Assembly: GCA_030597995.1 (NCBI GenBank)
Contig: JAUVQV010000014.1
Coordinates: 1 to 9,872, forward strand
Origin: Candidatus Rokuibacteriota bacterium
GTDB lineage: Bacteria; JAUVQV01
Reading direction: 5' to 3'
DNA: 9,872 bases
The notes below the pieces were generated by a model. The model did no database searches. It saw only the letters and a program-made list of their open reading frames with translations, and was not told where the DNA came from. The first letter of the stretch is position 1. Each line of letters starts with the position of its first letter. The position numbers were made by a program, and so were the translations under genes. This document shows, one piece after another, positions 1 to 9,158 of the stretch.

Positions 1-54
1 ACAAGCGAACGAGGGCGCAACGAAGCCAGGGCGGAAAAGATCCTCGTGAGTTGA
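1..54 (+). CDS. 3' end of an upstream gene (possibly trkA), partial
   Basis: Frame 1 is open from the window edge to a TGA at 52-54 and encodes 17 residues ending EKILVS. The stop lies 3 bp before the trkH start, which fits an operon partner. TrkA, the cytoplasmic NAD-binding regulator of TrkH, is the commonest neighbour in this position, but 17 residues cannot identify the family. A second frame also ends nearby (TGA at 47-49), so even the frame is an inference. Confidence 0.3.
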   Translation, partial: TSERGRNEARAEKILVS

Positions 55-57
55 GAG

Positions 58-1514
<1,457 letters not shown>

Positions 1515-1518
<4 letters not shown>

Positions 1519-2297
1519 AAAAAAATAAACTTATCGCAATCATTCCGGTTTTCAACGAAGAGGATTCATTGGTCAAGGTCTTCAGTGAGGTGTTGAGTCA
1601 CACGGATCTCATGATCATCGTCGATGACGGATCCCGGGACGGCTCCGCGGATCGCATTCGAGGCTGGATAGGAAACCGGCCGGGGATCTATCTGTTGCGG
1701 CATGACCGCAACCGCGGCATGGCCCGGGCCCTGAGAAGCGGTTTCCTTTTCGCCTCCAGGCTCCTGGAACTTGGGGAGATTGGGCCGGAAGACATCCTGA
1801 TCAACCTCGACGCCGACGGTCAGCACCCCGTCGAGCAGATCCCCGCGGTCGCGAGGAAAATGCTCCAGGAGGATTTGGACATCCTTCTGGTCTTGCGGGA
1901 TTTTTCTCTGTACCCCCGCTACAAAGTCTGGGGGAATCGCTTCCTGACCGCCCTGGCAAGACTGCTCACGGGATTCCCCTACCGGGACGTGGAATCCGGC
2001 TTCCGGCTTGTCCGGGCCCGGTGCCTTCACATTATTCTGGGCTATTACACGGGCTGGAAATACAGCTGCGCCCAGGAAATTGCGGTCATTACCGCCCTCC
2101 ACGGGTTGAACATCAGAAATGATTACCCCGTCCGAATCAACTATTATCGCCCGGGGACAACGCTGTCGGATGGATTCGCGGTCCTGTTGATGAGCTTCGT
2201 GGCCTATCTCCGGGTAAAAGCCGGATGGCGCAGCACGCCGGAACGGCTCGCGGATAAAATGGATTTTCAAGCGCCGAAAATCGTATGCCGGGGATAA
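1515..2297 (+). CDS. Family 2 glycosyltransferase, polyprenyl-phosphate sugar transferase-like
   Basis: A 260-residue GT-A fold glycosyltransferase of the DPM1/Glycos_transf_2 type. Visible motifs: nucleotide-binding start IIPVFNEED at 9-17, DDGSRDGS at 37-44, the metal-binding DxD within NLDADGQHP at 97-105, and the acceptor-side signature YRDVESGFR at 156-164. Family members transfer a sugar from a nucleotide sugar to a lipid phosphate or a glycan. There is no pair of C-terminal membrane helices, only a short hydrophobic patch at about 221-233, so it is probably soluble or membrane-associated at the cytoplasmic face. The frame is open upstream to 1092 inside trkH, but homology begins at the ATG at 1515. 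That ATG shares ATGA with the trkH stop, so translation is likely coupled. The sugar and acceptor cannot be told from sequence. Confidence 0.88.
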
Positions 2298-3736
2298 GGG
2301 TACTTCTACTCAATCCTCCGGCTTACCGCGGCGTCCGCTATGTCCGGGAAGGACGCTGCGAGCAGCGGCTCTCCTCCTTCCAATACAACATGCTGCCGAT
2401 TTCTCTCCCCTCAACCGCCGCCCTTCTGCATCGGGAGGGGCACCAGGTCCGGCTTCTCGACGCCACCGCCCTGAATCTCTCCCGCGAGGATGTGGTGCGG
2501 GAGTCCCGGGATTTCTCGCCGGACTTCATCCTGACAAACGTATCCACGCCAACTTTTCGCGGTGACGCCGAAACGGCCGCCATGCTGAAAGAGACCCTCC
2601 CCCGCTCATTCATCGGGGCCTTCGGAGTGCACGTAACCACACTCCCCGAAGAGAGCCTCCAGGACTCCCGGCTCGACGGGGTCATCCGTCGGGAACCGGA
2701 AATCACCGCCGCAGAACTCGCCCGGGCGCTGGAGAAATCACGGCCTCTGGAAAAGGTGCCGGGGCTGTCTTACCGGAAGAATTGGCATGATCCCAACGCG
2801 CCGGGGCCGCTGGTACACAACCCGGAAAGACCTTTCCTCCGGGACCTGGACAGCCTCCCCTTCCCGGCCCTGGACTCCATCGATCATCGTCTCTACCCCG
2901 CCCCGGTGAGTGGACGGCCCCACACGCTGATCGTCACTTCGCGGGGATGTCCCTACCATTGCGTATTCTGCACCGCCCATTTGTTCTATGGCTTCCAGCT
3001 CCGGCTCCGGGACCCGTTCCTCATAGGAGAGGAGATTGAGCATCTGCACCGCACGCAACAATTGGACCTGTTTACTTTCTGGGCTGACACCTTCACTCTC
3101 GACCGGAAACACGTGGTGGCAATCTGCCTGGAAATCCAGAGGCGCGGTCTGAAAATCGAATGGATGTGCAACTCCCGCGTGGACCGGGTCGACCTCGAAC
3201 TCCTCCAGCTGATGGCCGCCTCCGGCTGCCGGGTGATATCCTACGGCGTGGAGTCGGGAGCCCAGGAAATCCTCGACAACACGAAAAAGGGTATCACCGT
3301 GGACCAGATAGTAAATGCGTTCTCCCTGACCCGCCAGGCGGGGATACGGTCTGCGGCCCATGTCATTCTCGGCCTCCCGGGAGAAACGACCGAAACGATT
3401 CGCGAAACCCTGCAGCTGGTGAGACGAATCCGGCCGGACTATGTCCAGTTCTACGGGGCGATCCCTTTTCCGGGAACCGCCTTCCACCGCCAGGCGGTCT
3501 CACGGGGCTGGTTGGCGGCGAAGGATTGGGAGGATTTCGAGATTAACAATTGCATCGTTTCGACGCCGACTCTTACGGCATCGGAGCTGCATTCCTGGCG
3601 GCGCCGGGCGTATCTCTCTTTCTACCTGCGTCCGCGCTATCTGGCGGCTCGCCTCGCGGAAGTGCGGAGCCCGGGAGAGCTCACCCGCCTTGCCTCCGGC
3701 GGATGGAGCTTTCTCCGGGGCTGGGTCTTCTCCTGA
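2285..3736 (+). CDS. B12-binding-domain radical SAM enzyme
   Basis: A 483-residue protein with the two-domain layout of cobalamin-type radical SAM enzymes (BchE/HpnJ-like). Residues 1-155 look like a Rossmann-type B12-binding domain: RVLLLNPP at 5-12, HQVRLLDAT at 53-61, and a switch to REPE at 136-139, where the family often has GEPE. The classic DxHxxG cobalamin ligand is not visible, as in many members of this class. The radical SAM domain has the [4Fe-4S] motif CPYHCVFC (C222, C226, C229), GVESGAQEIL at 321-330, and the ILGLPGET loop at 361-368. The C-terminus has the LRPRYLAARL element (448-457) seen in related lipid- and tetrapyrrole-modifying enzymes. Such enzymes catalyse radical methylations, cyclisations or rearrangements. 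The ATG at 2285 overlaps the glycosyltransferase stop by 13 bp with no good ribosome binding site. The 3' end is overlapped by a convergent gene. Confidence 0.9.
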   Translation: MPGIRVLLLNPPAYRGVRYVREGRCEQRLSSFQYNMLPISLPSTAALLHREGHQVRLLDATALNLSREDVVRESRDFSPDFILTNVSTPTFRGDAETAAMLKETLPRSFIGAFGVHVTTLPEESLQDSRLDGVIRREPEITAAELARALEKSRPLEKVPGLSYRKNWHDPNAPGPLVHNPERPFLRDLDSLPFPALDSIDHRLYPAPVSGRPHTLIVTSRGCPYHCVFCTAHLFYGFQLRLRDPFLIGEEIEHLHRTQQLDLFTFWADTFTLDRKHVVAICLEIQRRGLKIEWMCNSRVDRVDLELLQLMAASGCRVISYGVESGAQEILDNTKKGITVDQIVNAFSLTRQAGIRSAAHVILGLPGETTETIRETLQLVRRIRPDYVQFYGAIPFPGTAFHRQAVSRGWLAAKDWEDFEINNCIVSTPTLTASELHSWRRRAYLSFYLRPRYLAARLAEVRSPGELTRLASGGWSFLRGWVFS

Positions 3737-4639
3737 CCGGACTCCTGAGATTGTGGGCTGACTCCCTTTTTTCAGCCGGTAAAATCGGGCCATTTTATGT
3801 TCCGCGTGGCACAGCCTGGCAATTGAGAATGCCGCCTGGGTCGCCAGAGTCGCCAGGGGGTGAAATCCCATGCGCGACGGAGGAATAGAATAATGATACC
3901 CGTCCAGGAATTGAAAGTTATACTTCGCGGCCATGCCGTCGAGGAGAGCTGGGGAAAAATATACTTTGTGATCCGGCCCATGGTTGGCCCGTATGGGAAA
4001 GCTTACCCTCTTCAAACTCGCCCGGTAAATCCAGCGGGCCGCCCGGTTCACGAATGAGTCTTCATCGGGAGTAAGGATTACCAGCCCCCCCCCATCTCGC
4101 AAGAGACGCGCCGCCGATTCAAAGAGGTCCCCCGGCCGGGCAAGGTGCTCGATAACATCGATTGCGACAATTGTGTCAAAAGATTCGTCGAGGAAGTCGG
4201 CTTCCTCAAACCGCGTGTGGCAGACCTCATACGGGAAACAGTTCCTGACGTAATCAATACAGTAGGAGGAAGAATCTATGCCCACCACTTCCCAGCCGTA
4301 CTTCGCGGCGACATCAAGAAAAACTCCCTTCGCACAACCGACTTCGAGCAGTTTCTTTTTCGGGTTTACGGGAAGCGCGTCCAGGCGCTCGAGCAGACGC
4401 GTGTACACCGGCACGGGGAAGTCCCGCGGATCATAGTCGCATCTGTAGTTTTCATAATAGGTGTTCCGCAGTTCCGTATAGTACACCTCATCATAGTTCA
4501 CCGGCGAACTTCTTGATAAAAATGTCAACCCGCACTTCCGGCATTTCGACAATTCGAACAGCTCGCAACTGAACTGGCTGCGGTGTTCTTCCGACTCGCA
4601 ATTCGAACAGCGAGTTGCAGTTTCCATGAGTGGCGGCAT
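3500..4639 (-). CDS. Zinc-ribbon SAM-dependent methyltransferase with antisense C-terminal tail
   Basis: The N-terminus has a zinc-ribbon pattern: C11xxC14 and C33xxC36 followed by GL. A class I methyltransferase domain follows, with the SAM-binding motif LLEVGCAKGVF at 97-107, acidic residue D122 in VGIDSSSY, the DVIEHLARPGD loop at 161-171, and LTPDEDS at 189-195. Family members with this layout often modify sugars, lipids or natural products; the substrate is unknown. The recognisable domain ends near residue 292, but the frame runs on to residue 379. From about residue 301 it is antisense to the convergent radical SAM gene. That tail is rich in Arg, Pro and Ser and looks like readthrough rather than a conserved domain. 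A run of nine G lies in codons 183-185. Start choice is open: ATG at 4639 or ATG at 4627 (Met5), neither with a good ribosome binding site. It lies 22 bp after the isomerase gene. Confidence 0.82.
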   Translation of the reverse strand: MPPLMETATRCSNCESEEHRSQFSCELFELSKCRKCGLTFLSRSSPVNYDEVYYTELRNTYYENYRCDYDPRDFPVPVYTRLLERLDALPVNPKKKLLEVGCAKGVFLDVAAKYGWEVVGIDSSSYCIDYVRNCFPYEVCHTRFEEADFLDESFDTIVAIDVIEHLARPGDLFESAARLLRDGGGLVILTPDEDSFVNRAARWIYRASLKRVSFPIRANHGPDHKVYFSPALLDGMAAKYNFQFLDGYHYSIPPSRMGFHPLATLATQAAFSIARLCHAEHKMARFYRLKKGSQPTISGVRSGEDPAPEKAPSAGGKAGELSRAPHFREASRQIARTQVEREIRPAPPGMQLRCRKSRRRNDAIVNLEILPILRRQPAP

Positions 4640-4661
4640 GCGGCGCCGCGAAGAACTGCTG

Positions 4662-5630
4662 TTACTCCTCGATCAGGATTTCAATCTTCGCCTGCTTGCG
4701 TATTATCCCGAGCCGGTCTCGAACCGCCTGCTTTATCTTCCCTGAGGTCAGGAATCCATTCAGTTCATCGGCGACCTCCTCCTGCGGGACGATCGCCGCT
4801 TCCTTCTTTTCCTCGACCTTGATTATGTGGTAACCGTACTGGGTCTCGACGATGCCGGAGGTCTTGCCGGGCTCCAGCGAAAAAACAGCTTCATCAAAAG
4901 GCTTGACCATCTTCCCTCGCGGAAAAAACCCCAGGTCTCCGCCCCGCTTCGCGGAGGGACCTTCCGAATACTGAACGGCCAGTTCCGCGAAATCGGCTCC
5001 GGACTCGGCCTCCTTGAGGATCTCTCCAATCTTCTTCTTGACCTCATCTCTCGATGACGAGTCGGCACCGGGTTGGACCTTGCGCAGGATATGGCGCGCG
5101 CGGACTGTCTCCGGCCTCTTGAACTGTTCCGGATTGTTAGTGTAGAATTCGCTGACTTCCTCGTCGGACACCGAGATCCCCTTGGCGATATCGGCATCCA
5201 CCAGAGTCTGGACCGAAAGACGGCGTCCGACATTAGCCCCGAAGCTCTCTTCGGTGAGTTCGTTCTCCTTCAGGGCCTTCACGAAATCCTCCGGGGAGGG
5301 GAAGCGAGCCTGTATTTTGCCGATCTCTTCGGCAACCCTTTCCGGATCGGTGATGAAACCCTTCTTTTTGGACTCCTGGTAGAGGAGCTCCTGATCGATG
5401 AGCACATTGAGGGCCTCCATCTTGAGATTGCCGAACCGGTCGGCTTGCTCGAGATGCAGCGGGGGAATGCCCCGCTGCTGCATGTAAGCCTTCAAGTTCC
5501 TGTCAAACTCGACCCGTGTAATGCCGGTGCCATTGACCTTGGCCACGAGATCCTGGGCCGGCGCCTGAACTACGGAACCGGCCGCTACCACAGCTGCCAG
5601 GCAAAACACCGTCAGAAACGTTTTCGTCAT
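4662..5630 (-). CDS. Periplasmic SurA/PpiC-like peptidyl-prolyl cis-trans isomerase
   Basis: An exported parvulin-family foldase of 322 residues that should assist folding of envelope proteins in the periplasm. Residues 1-26 from the chosen ATG form a signal peptide (MTKTFLTVF, an alanine- and valine-rich core, cleavage near VQAPAQ). A SurA-like helical chaperone region follows, including MEALNVLIDQELL. The rotamase domain runs from about residue 170 to 275 and has VRARHILRKV, the GGDLGFFPRGKMV loop, FDEAVFSLEPG, and the terminal YGYHIIKVEEK strand. A helical C-terminal segment completes the chaperone domain. There is one parvulin domain, so it is closer to PrsA/PpiC than to two-domain SurA. 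The frame also allows a GTG start at 5636, two codons earlier. ATG at 5630 is preferred because GGGGTGAGG lies directly upstream. It is likely cotranscribed with the methyltransferase downstream. Confidence 0.9.
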   Translation of the reverse strand: MTKTFLTVFCLAAVVAAGSVVQAPAQDLVAKVNGTGITRVEFDRNLKAYMQQRGIPPLHLEQADRFGNLKMEALNVLIDQELLYQESKKKGFITDPERVAEEIGKIQARFPSPEDFVKALKENELTEESFGANVGRRLSVQTLVDADIAKGISVSDEEVSEFYTNNPEQFKRPETVRARHILRKVQPGADSSSRDEVKKKIGEILKEAESGADFAELAVQYSEGPSAKRGGDLGFFPRGKMVKPFDEAVFSLEPGKTSGIVETQYGYHIIKVEEKKEAAIVPQEEVADELNGFLTSGKIKQAVRDRLGIIRKQAKIEILIEE

Positions 5631-5689
5631 CCTCACCCCGCTTAAATAGTTTGTGACTGCCTTTCAGTTCATACCCCTCTCCGCAAAGG

Positions 5690-5704
5690 AGCCCTTCTCG
5701 GGCT
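5690..5704 (-). terminator. Small hairpin after the lipoprotein gene, weak terminator candidate
   Basis: A 5-bp stem AGCCC/GGGCT with a 5-base loop lies about 35 bases downstream of the lipoprotein stop on the minus strand. Only a short T-run (CCTTTG) follows, so intrinsic termination would be weak. It may partly separate the lipoprotein transcript from the isomerase gene. The rest of the 5637-5738 gap holds no clear promoter. Confidence 0.25.
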
Positions 5705-5738
5705 GAAGTCTAGCACAAGGGGGCAGCAGGAGACTATC

Positions 5739-7007
5739 TTATTTCGGAAGGTCAAGCCGGATCCAGTTCCGGTACAATTTCCTCCCCCCGTGCTCCATGA
5801 TCCGCGGGATATCGATCGTTTCACTTTCTCTGTCGATGGCCTCTTCAACTACTTGGATGTCTTCGGGGTCCCCGTCGCTCAAATACGCGAACTTCAAGAG
5901 ATTGCCCAGCGGAAGCAGCCGGGGGGGCGCATAGTAGTCAGCTCCCGGCGGACCGTCCCTTCCGATGTTCCAGCTCCAGAAAGACCGCGCCTCACCCAGC
6001 AGAATCTCGGCGGTGTAGAAGGGATCGCAGGGAGACAGGAAGGCCAGCTCGTAGAGAAACTCCTCTCCCCCGGCGTTGACACCGTAGGTGAGATCCGCGG
6101 CTTTCCAAAACGGCCCGTCCTCGCCGCTGAGGAGGTACTTCAGGTAGAGGCTCCAGCGGATGACGCGGTGTCTCACCGCTTCCGGGGAGTCCGAGGAGAG
6201 ATAGATCTCGTTGGAAGACCGGGCCAGATCGAAGCTCATCCGCCCGTCCGGGGGGCGGGGGACGCCCTCTCCGATCAGGTAAGTCCGGTGGTGGTTGTGC
6301 TGGGCCAGAATCACGGCCATGGGAACCTCCTCCTCATTCAAAACCAGGTGCACGGCCACAAAGTTGTCCAGCTCATGCCAGTCCTCCCGGTCCATGGAGG
6401 AGAGACGCAATAGTACCCTGGCGCTCCAGGGAAGGTCGGCGGCGAGGCCGCTGCTCTGGAATACTATGAGGTACTTGAGGAAGGTGAGATTGAGTACGCG
6501 CTCCTCTCCGCCATCCGTCGGGAAAAAGACCCTTTCCCGGTAGACCCGGCCGTAGGCAACCGGCCTTCTCTCTTCCAGGGAAATCTGCGGCAAGGCCGAT
6601 CCCAGACGCCTGTCCATACCGGCTGCACGAATCCGCTCCAGGTCGAGGTCCAGATACACCCGGCGGTTGCTCCGGTTCTCAAGGAGAAGAGCGGGAGTAA
6701 CGTTTGCGGCCACGACGGTCCTATCGGGAAAGCGGCGCATCACGGTGAACGGAAGATAGTCTCGGTAAAAATCTATGGGATAGCGTCCTCCCGGAGGGAG
6801 AACAAGCCGGGGACGGTATTTCAAAAGAAGATCCCTCTCCTTTTCTCCCGGGGAGGGCGGGGGTTCCGTTTCAGTGCAGCGTCCGGCATAGTATTCGGCA
6901 AAACCCGGGTAGTCGGCGAAACTCGAATACCGGGTACCCCGGGGACCGCAGCCGGTCAGGAGAAGGATGAAACTAAGAGCCGCAGAGACTGAAAGGACAA
7001 CCTTCAA
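5739..7007 (-). CDS. Lipoprotein of unknown function, possibly distantly Vps62-like
   Basis: A 422-residue predicted lipoprotein. The signal peptide ends in the lipobox LTGC with the acylated cysteine at residue 20 and Gly at +2, so outer-membrane sorting is expected. I do not recognise a characterised family. KYRPRLVLPPGGRYPIDFY (63-81), MDREDWHELDNFVAVHLVL (205-223) and VILAQHNHHRTY (232-243) follow the order of elements seen in Vps62/DUF946-type proteins: an initial P-x-L stretch, then H/DW with alternating strands, then a QHN motif. This is a weak inference by eye. The start is TTG at 7007: an in-frame TGA lies just upstream at 7017-7019, no ATG or GTG offers a full signal peptide, and a weak GAGCGG is 6 bases away. 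It begins 12 bp after the HEAT-repeat gene, which suggests coupled expression and a joint role in the envelope. Confidence 0.8.
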   Translation of the reverse strand: MKVVLSVSAALSFILLLTGCGPRGTRYSSFADYPGFAEYYAGRCTETEPPPSPGEKERDLLLKYRPRLVLPPGGRYPIDFYRDYLPFTVMRRFPDRTVVAANVTPALLLENRSNRRVYLDLDLERIRAAGMDRRLGSALPQISLEERRPVAYGRVYRERVFFPTDGGEERVLNLTFLKYLIVFQSSGLAADLPWSARVLLRLSSMDREDWHELDNFVAVHLVLNEEEVPMAVILAQHNHHRTYLIGEGVPRPPDGRMSFDLARSSNEIYLSSDSPEAVRHRVIRWSLYLKYLLSGEDGPFWKAADLTYGVNAGGEEFLYELAFLSPCDPFYTAEILLGEARSFWSWNIGRDGPPGADYYAPPRLLPLGNLLKFAYLSDGDPEDIQVVEEAIDRESETIDIPRIMEHGGRKLYRNWIRLDLPK

Positions 7008-7019
7008 CAGTGCCGCTCA

Positions 7020-9125
7020 CTATTCTTTCTCGATTCTCTCCAGGACCGCGGCGGCCCTCTGAGAGAGGGTCTTCTCTTTTTCGCCGGCCATCCGGAAAAG
7101 GATTTCCCGTGCGGACTCACCCTTGATCCTGGCCAGGGACTCAGCCAGGGCAAGCAGCACCTGAACCGGGAGGGTGGCATGACTCATCAACCTCTTCAAT
7201 TTTCCTCGGGGATACCATTTTTCGGCCAGACTCAGGACGGCCGCGGAAATTCTTTTCCCGCTTTCAGGACAGGTTTCAAAGAGACGTCCCATCGAATCGA
7301 TGGCCGCAGCCACTTCCGAGTCCCGGTCGGCCCCGGACTTCTCGGCCCGCTCGACGACTGTGATCAGGCGGTCCAGGGCGCGGACATCACCCGAGAGCCC
7401 GAGACCGCGAATGGCGTTTTTCCTCACCTTGAGGTCGGGATCCTCCAGCATCTTTCGGAAGGACTCGAAGTGCTCCCGGGGTGCCAGGTGGCAGAGGGCA
7501 GCCACGGCCTCGCGGCGCAGATCCGGATCTTTCTCGTTGATCTTCTCGCCGATCACCCGTGTTATCCGCGAACGCAGCTTCTCGTCGGTGCACTCCCCGA
7601 GGACCCGGACGATCGTGGCCATCGTCTCCTGCGGAAGATTTCCCTGCTCCACCTCTTCCAGGAGCGAGGCCGCCGCTATCGGACCGATCTGAACCAGAAT
7701 TTCTGTGGCCTGCTTTCTCCGCCAGACATCGTCGGTCTCACCAAGGATCCGGATCAGATGCGGCGCCGCCCAATGCCCGAGGAGCAGGAAGAACCGCCCC
7801 AGAAAAACCCGCTCCTCTTTTGACAGCCTGAGAAACGCCTGGCGGGCGGCTCCCATGGCGTCGCCCTCGACCACGCCGGCCAGAACTTCCCGAGCGGCCG
7901 CGGCTCTGTCGGAACCTTCCCGGAGATGGGTGGAGAGACTCTCGGTGATCAGCAGCGCCTCTTCGCACTTTCCCCGCTCCAAAAGATGGGGGATGATCTT
8001 GGCCATCAACTGGGCCCGGCGGGAATACTCCTCCGGGTCGGTGGACTTCTCCAGGTGCTTGAGATATTTGTCACGCTGCTCAATAAAACTGCTGGTCATC
8101 TGGATGGTCATTATTCGGTCCCTGACCTCCGGCGGAAGCTCCTCCATGGCGATGAGACCGGCGTTGAACATCTCCTCCAGCTGACTTTTGGCCTCCGGCG
8201 TGTTTATCTGGTTCAACCGCACGGACAACTTTGCGAGAATGCGGTGGAATTTTTCGCGGCCCAGCAATTCCAGGTATTTCTTTTCCCGGCCGGAGGCGTC
8301 CCGGATGAAAATGGGGGCCATGGCCACGAGAACCTCCTCTCGTGTCAGGGAAAACACCTCGTCTTCGCTTTCCTCCTCGCTCAGGTCCGGGGTGGCCACC
8401 AGGTCGAGGTTCATCAGGAAGGCATACACCATCTCCGGAGCGGAAAGCGGCCGCAAAATGTCGGCCAGGACTTCCCTCCTGACCTGGGTCAACTCCCCGT
8501 TTTCCAAGTCGCGGAAGATGGGAATCAGGTAGAGATCTTTTTTCAGACGTGAGAGTGCCAAACCGGCCCGCCAGGGTATATTGCGCTGGGCGGCGATAAA
8601 GTCTTCGTTGAAAACGAAAGAGAGATGGGAAATTCCGAGCTCCCGGAGACGTGAGGCGAAATTCTCCTTGGCGGAGAGCCCCTGCATATCGGCCAGAGAA
8701 GGCTCGCTCATGAGATCGATAAAGTGGGAGAATTCCTCCGGATCCATTTTGGATTTGAGACTCAGACTGATCAGCTCCTTCCTCTCCAGGAACTTGACAA
8801 AACGCGGGGTATACGTTTCCGCCATCCCTTTCAGCATCAGATCCTCCAGGCGGAGAGGTTTTTCCTCGATCCCCTCGAGGTAAATGTTTTTCTGAGCCTC
8901 CCGTTCCGTGAGGAGAAAAGTGATCTCCCCCGCCGCACCGGCGAGGCTGACGAACTTCTCGTAAAGACCGGCTTTGGCCTTCTTCGATTGCGGATGATCC
9001 GGGAGGTAGTACCCGGTTCTTAAAAAGGCCTGGATCATGGAGATCACGAACTCGCCGACGGCCTCCGGTTTAGCATCGTCGGCGCGACCGGGGTCAGGGC
9101 GATTCGTGTCGATATCGCTCACCAC
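7020..9125 (-). CDS. Large HEAT-repeat protein with LPDHP-type N-terminal region
   Basis: A 701-residue, highly helical, charged protein with no signal peptide or membrane segment, so probably cytoplasmic. The N-terminal part (21-200) holds FLRTGYYLPDHPQSKKA (34-50), a motif style found at the start of many bacterial HEAT-repeat scaffold proteins of deltaproteobacterial type. The C-terminal part, about 450-700, consists of HEAT/armadillo-like helical pairs, for example PHLIRILGETDDVWRRKQATE, DPDLRREAVAALCHLAP (533-549) and DPDLKVRKNAIRGLGL (562-577). An acidic stretch, SEEESEDE, is at 249-256. Such proteins act as protein-binding scaffolds; no catalytic motif is seen and the partner is unknown. 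The start is GTG at 9125 or the adjacent GTG at 9122; an in-frame TAG at 9129-9131 rules out a longer form. It lies 33 bp after the small membrane protein gene and 12 bp before the lipoprotein gene. Confidence 0.85.
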   Translation of the reverse strand: MVSDIDTNRPDPGRADDAKPEAVGEFVISMIQAFLRTGYYLPDHPQSKKAKAGLYEKFVSLAGAAGEITFLLTEREAQKNIYLEGIEEKPLRLEDLMLKGMAETYTPRFVKFLERKELISLSLKSKMDPEEFSHFIDLMSEPSLADMQGLSAKENFASRLRELGISHLSFVFNEDFIAAQRNIPWRAGLALSRLKKDLYLIPIFRDLENGELTQVRREVLADILRPLSAPEMVYAFLMNLDLVATPDLSEEESEDEVFSLTREEVLVAMAPIFIRDASGREKKYLELLGREKFHRILAKLSVRLNQINTPEAKSQLEEMFNAGLIAMEELPPEVRDRIMTIQMTSSFIEQRDKYLKHLEKSTDPEEYSRRAQLMAKIIPHLLERGKCEEALLITESLSTHLREGSDRAAAAREVLAGVVEGDAMGAARQAFLRLSKEERVFLGRFFLLLGHWAAPHLIRILGETDDVWRRKQATEILVQIGPIAAASLLEEVEQGNLPQETMATIVRVLGECTDEKLRSRITRVIGEKINEKDPDLRREAVAALCHLAPREHFESFRKMLEDPDLKVRKNAIRGLGLSGDVRALDRLITVVERAEKSGADRDSEVAAAIDSMGRLFETCPESGKRISAAVLSLAEKWYPRGKLKRLMSHATLPVQVLLALAESLARIKGESAREILFRMAGEKEKTLSQRAAAVLERIEKE

Positions 9126-9158
9126 GATCTAGATTCCGGTTTCAGCGGGCGAGCCGGC

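Noticed and set aside
3756..3777. Hairpin GGCTGA/TCAGCC after the radical SAM stop
   Set aside because: The stem is 6 bp with a 10-base loop, and neither strand has a T-run after the stem, so it is not a convincing terminator.
7179..7823. Long open frame antisense to the HEAT-repeat gene
   Set aside because: It has no recognisable domain, and the minus-strand frame shows regular helical repeats; it is a shadow of the real gene.
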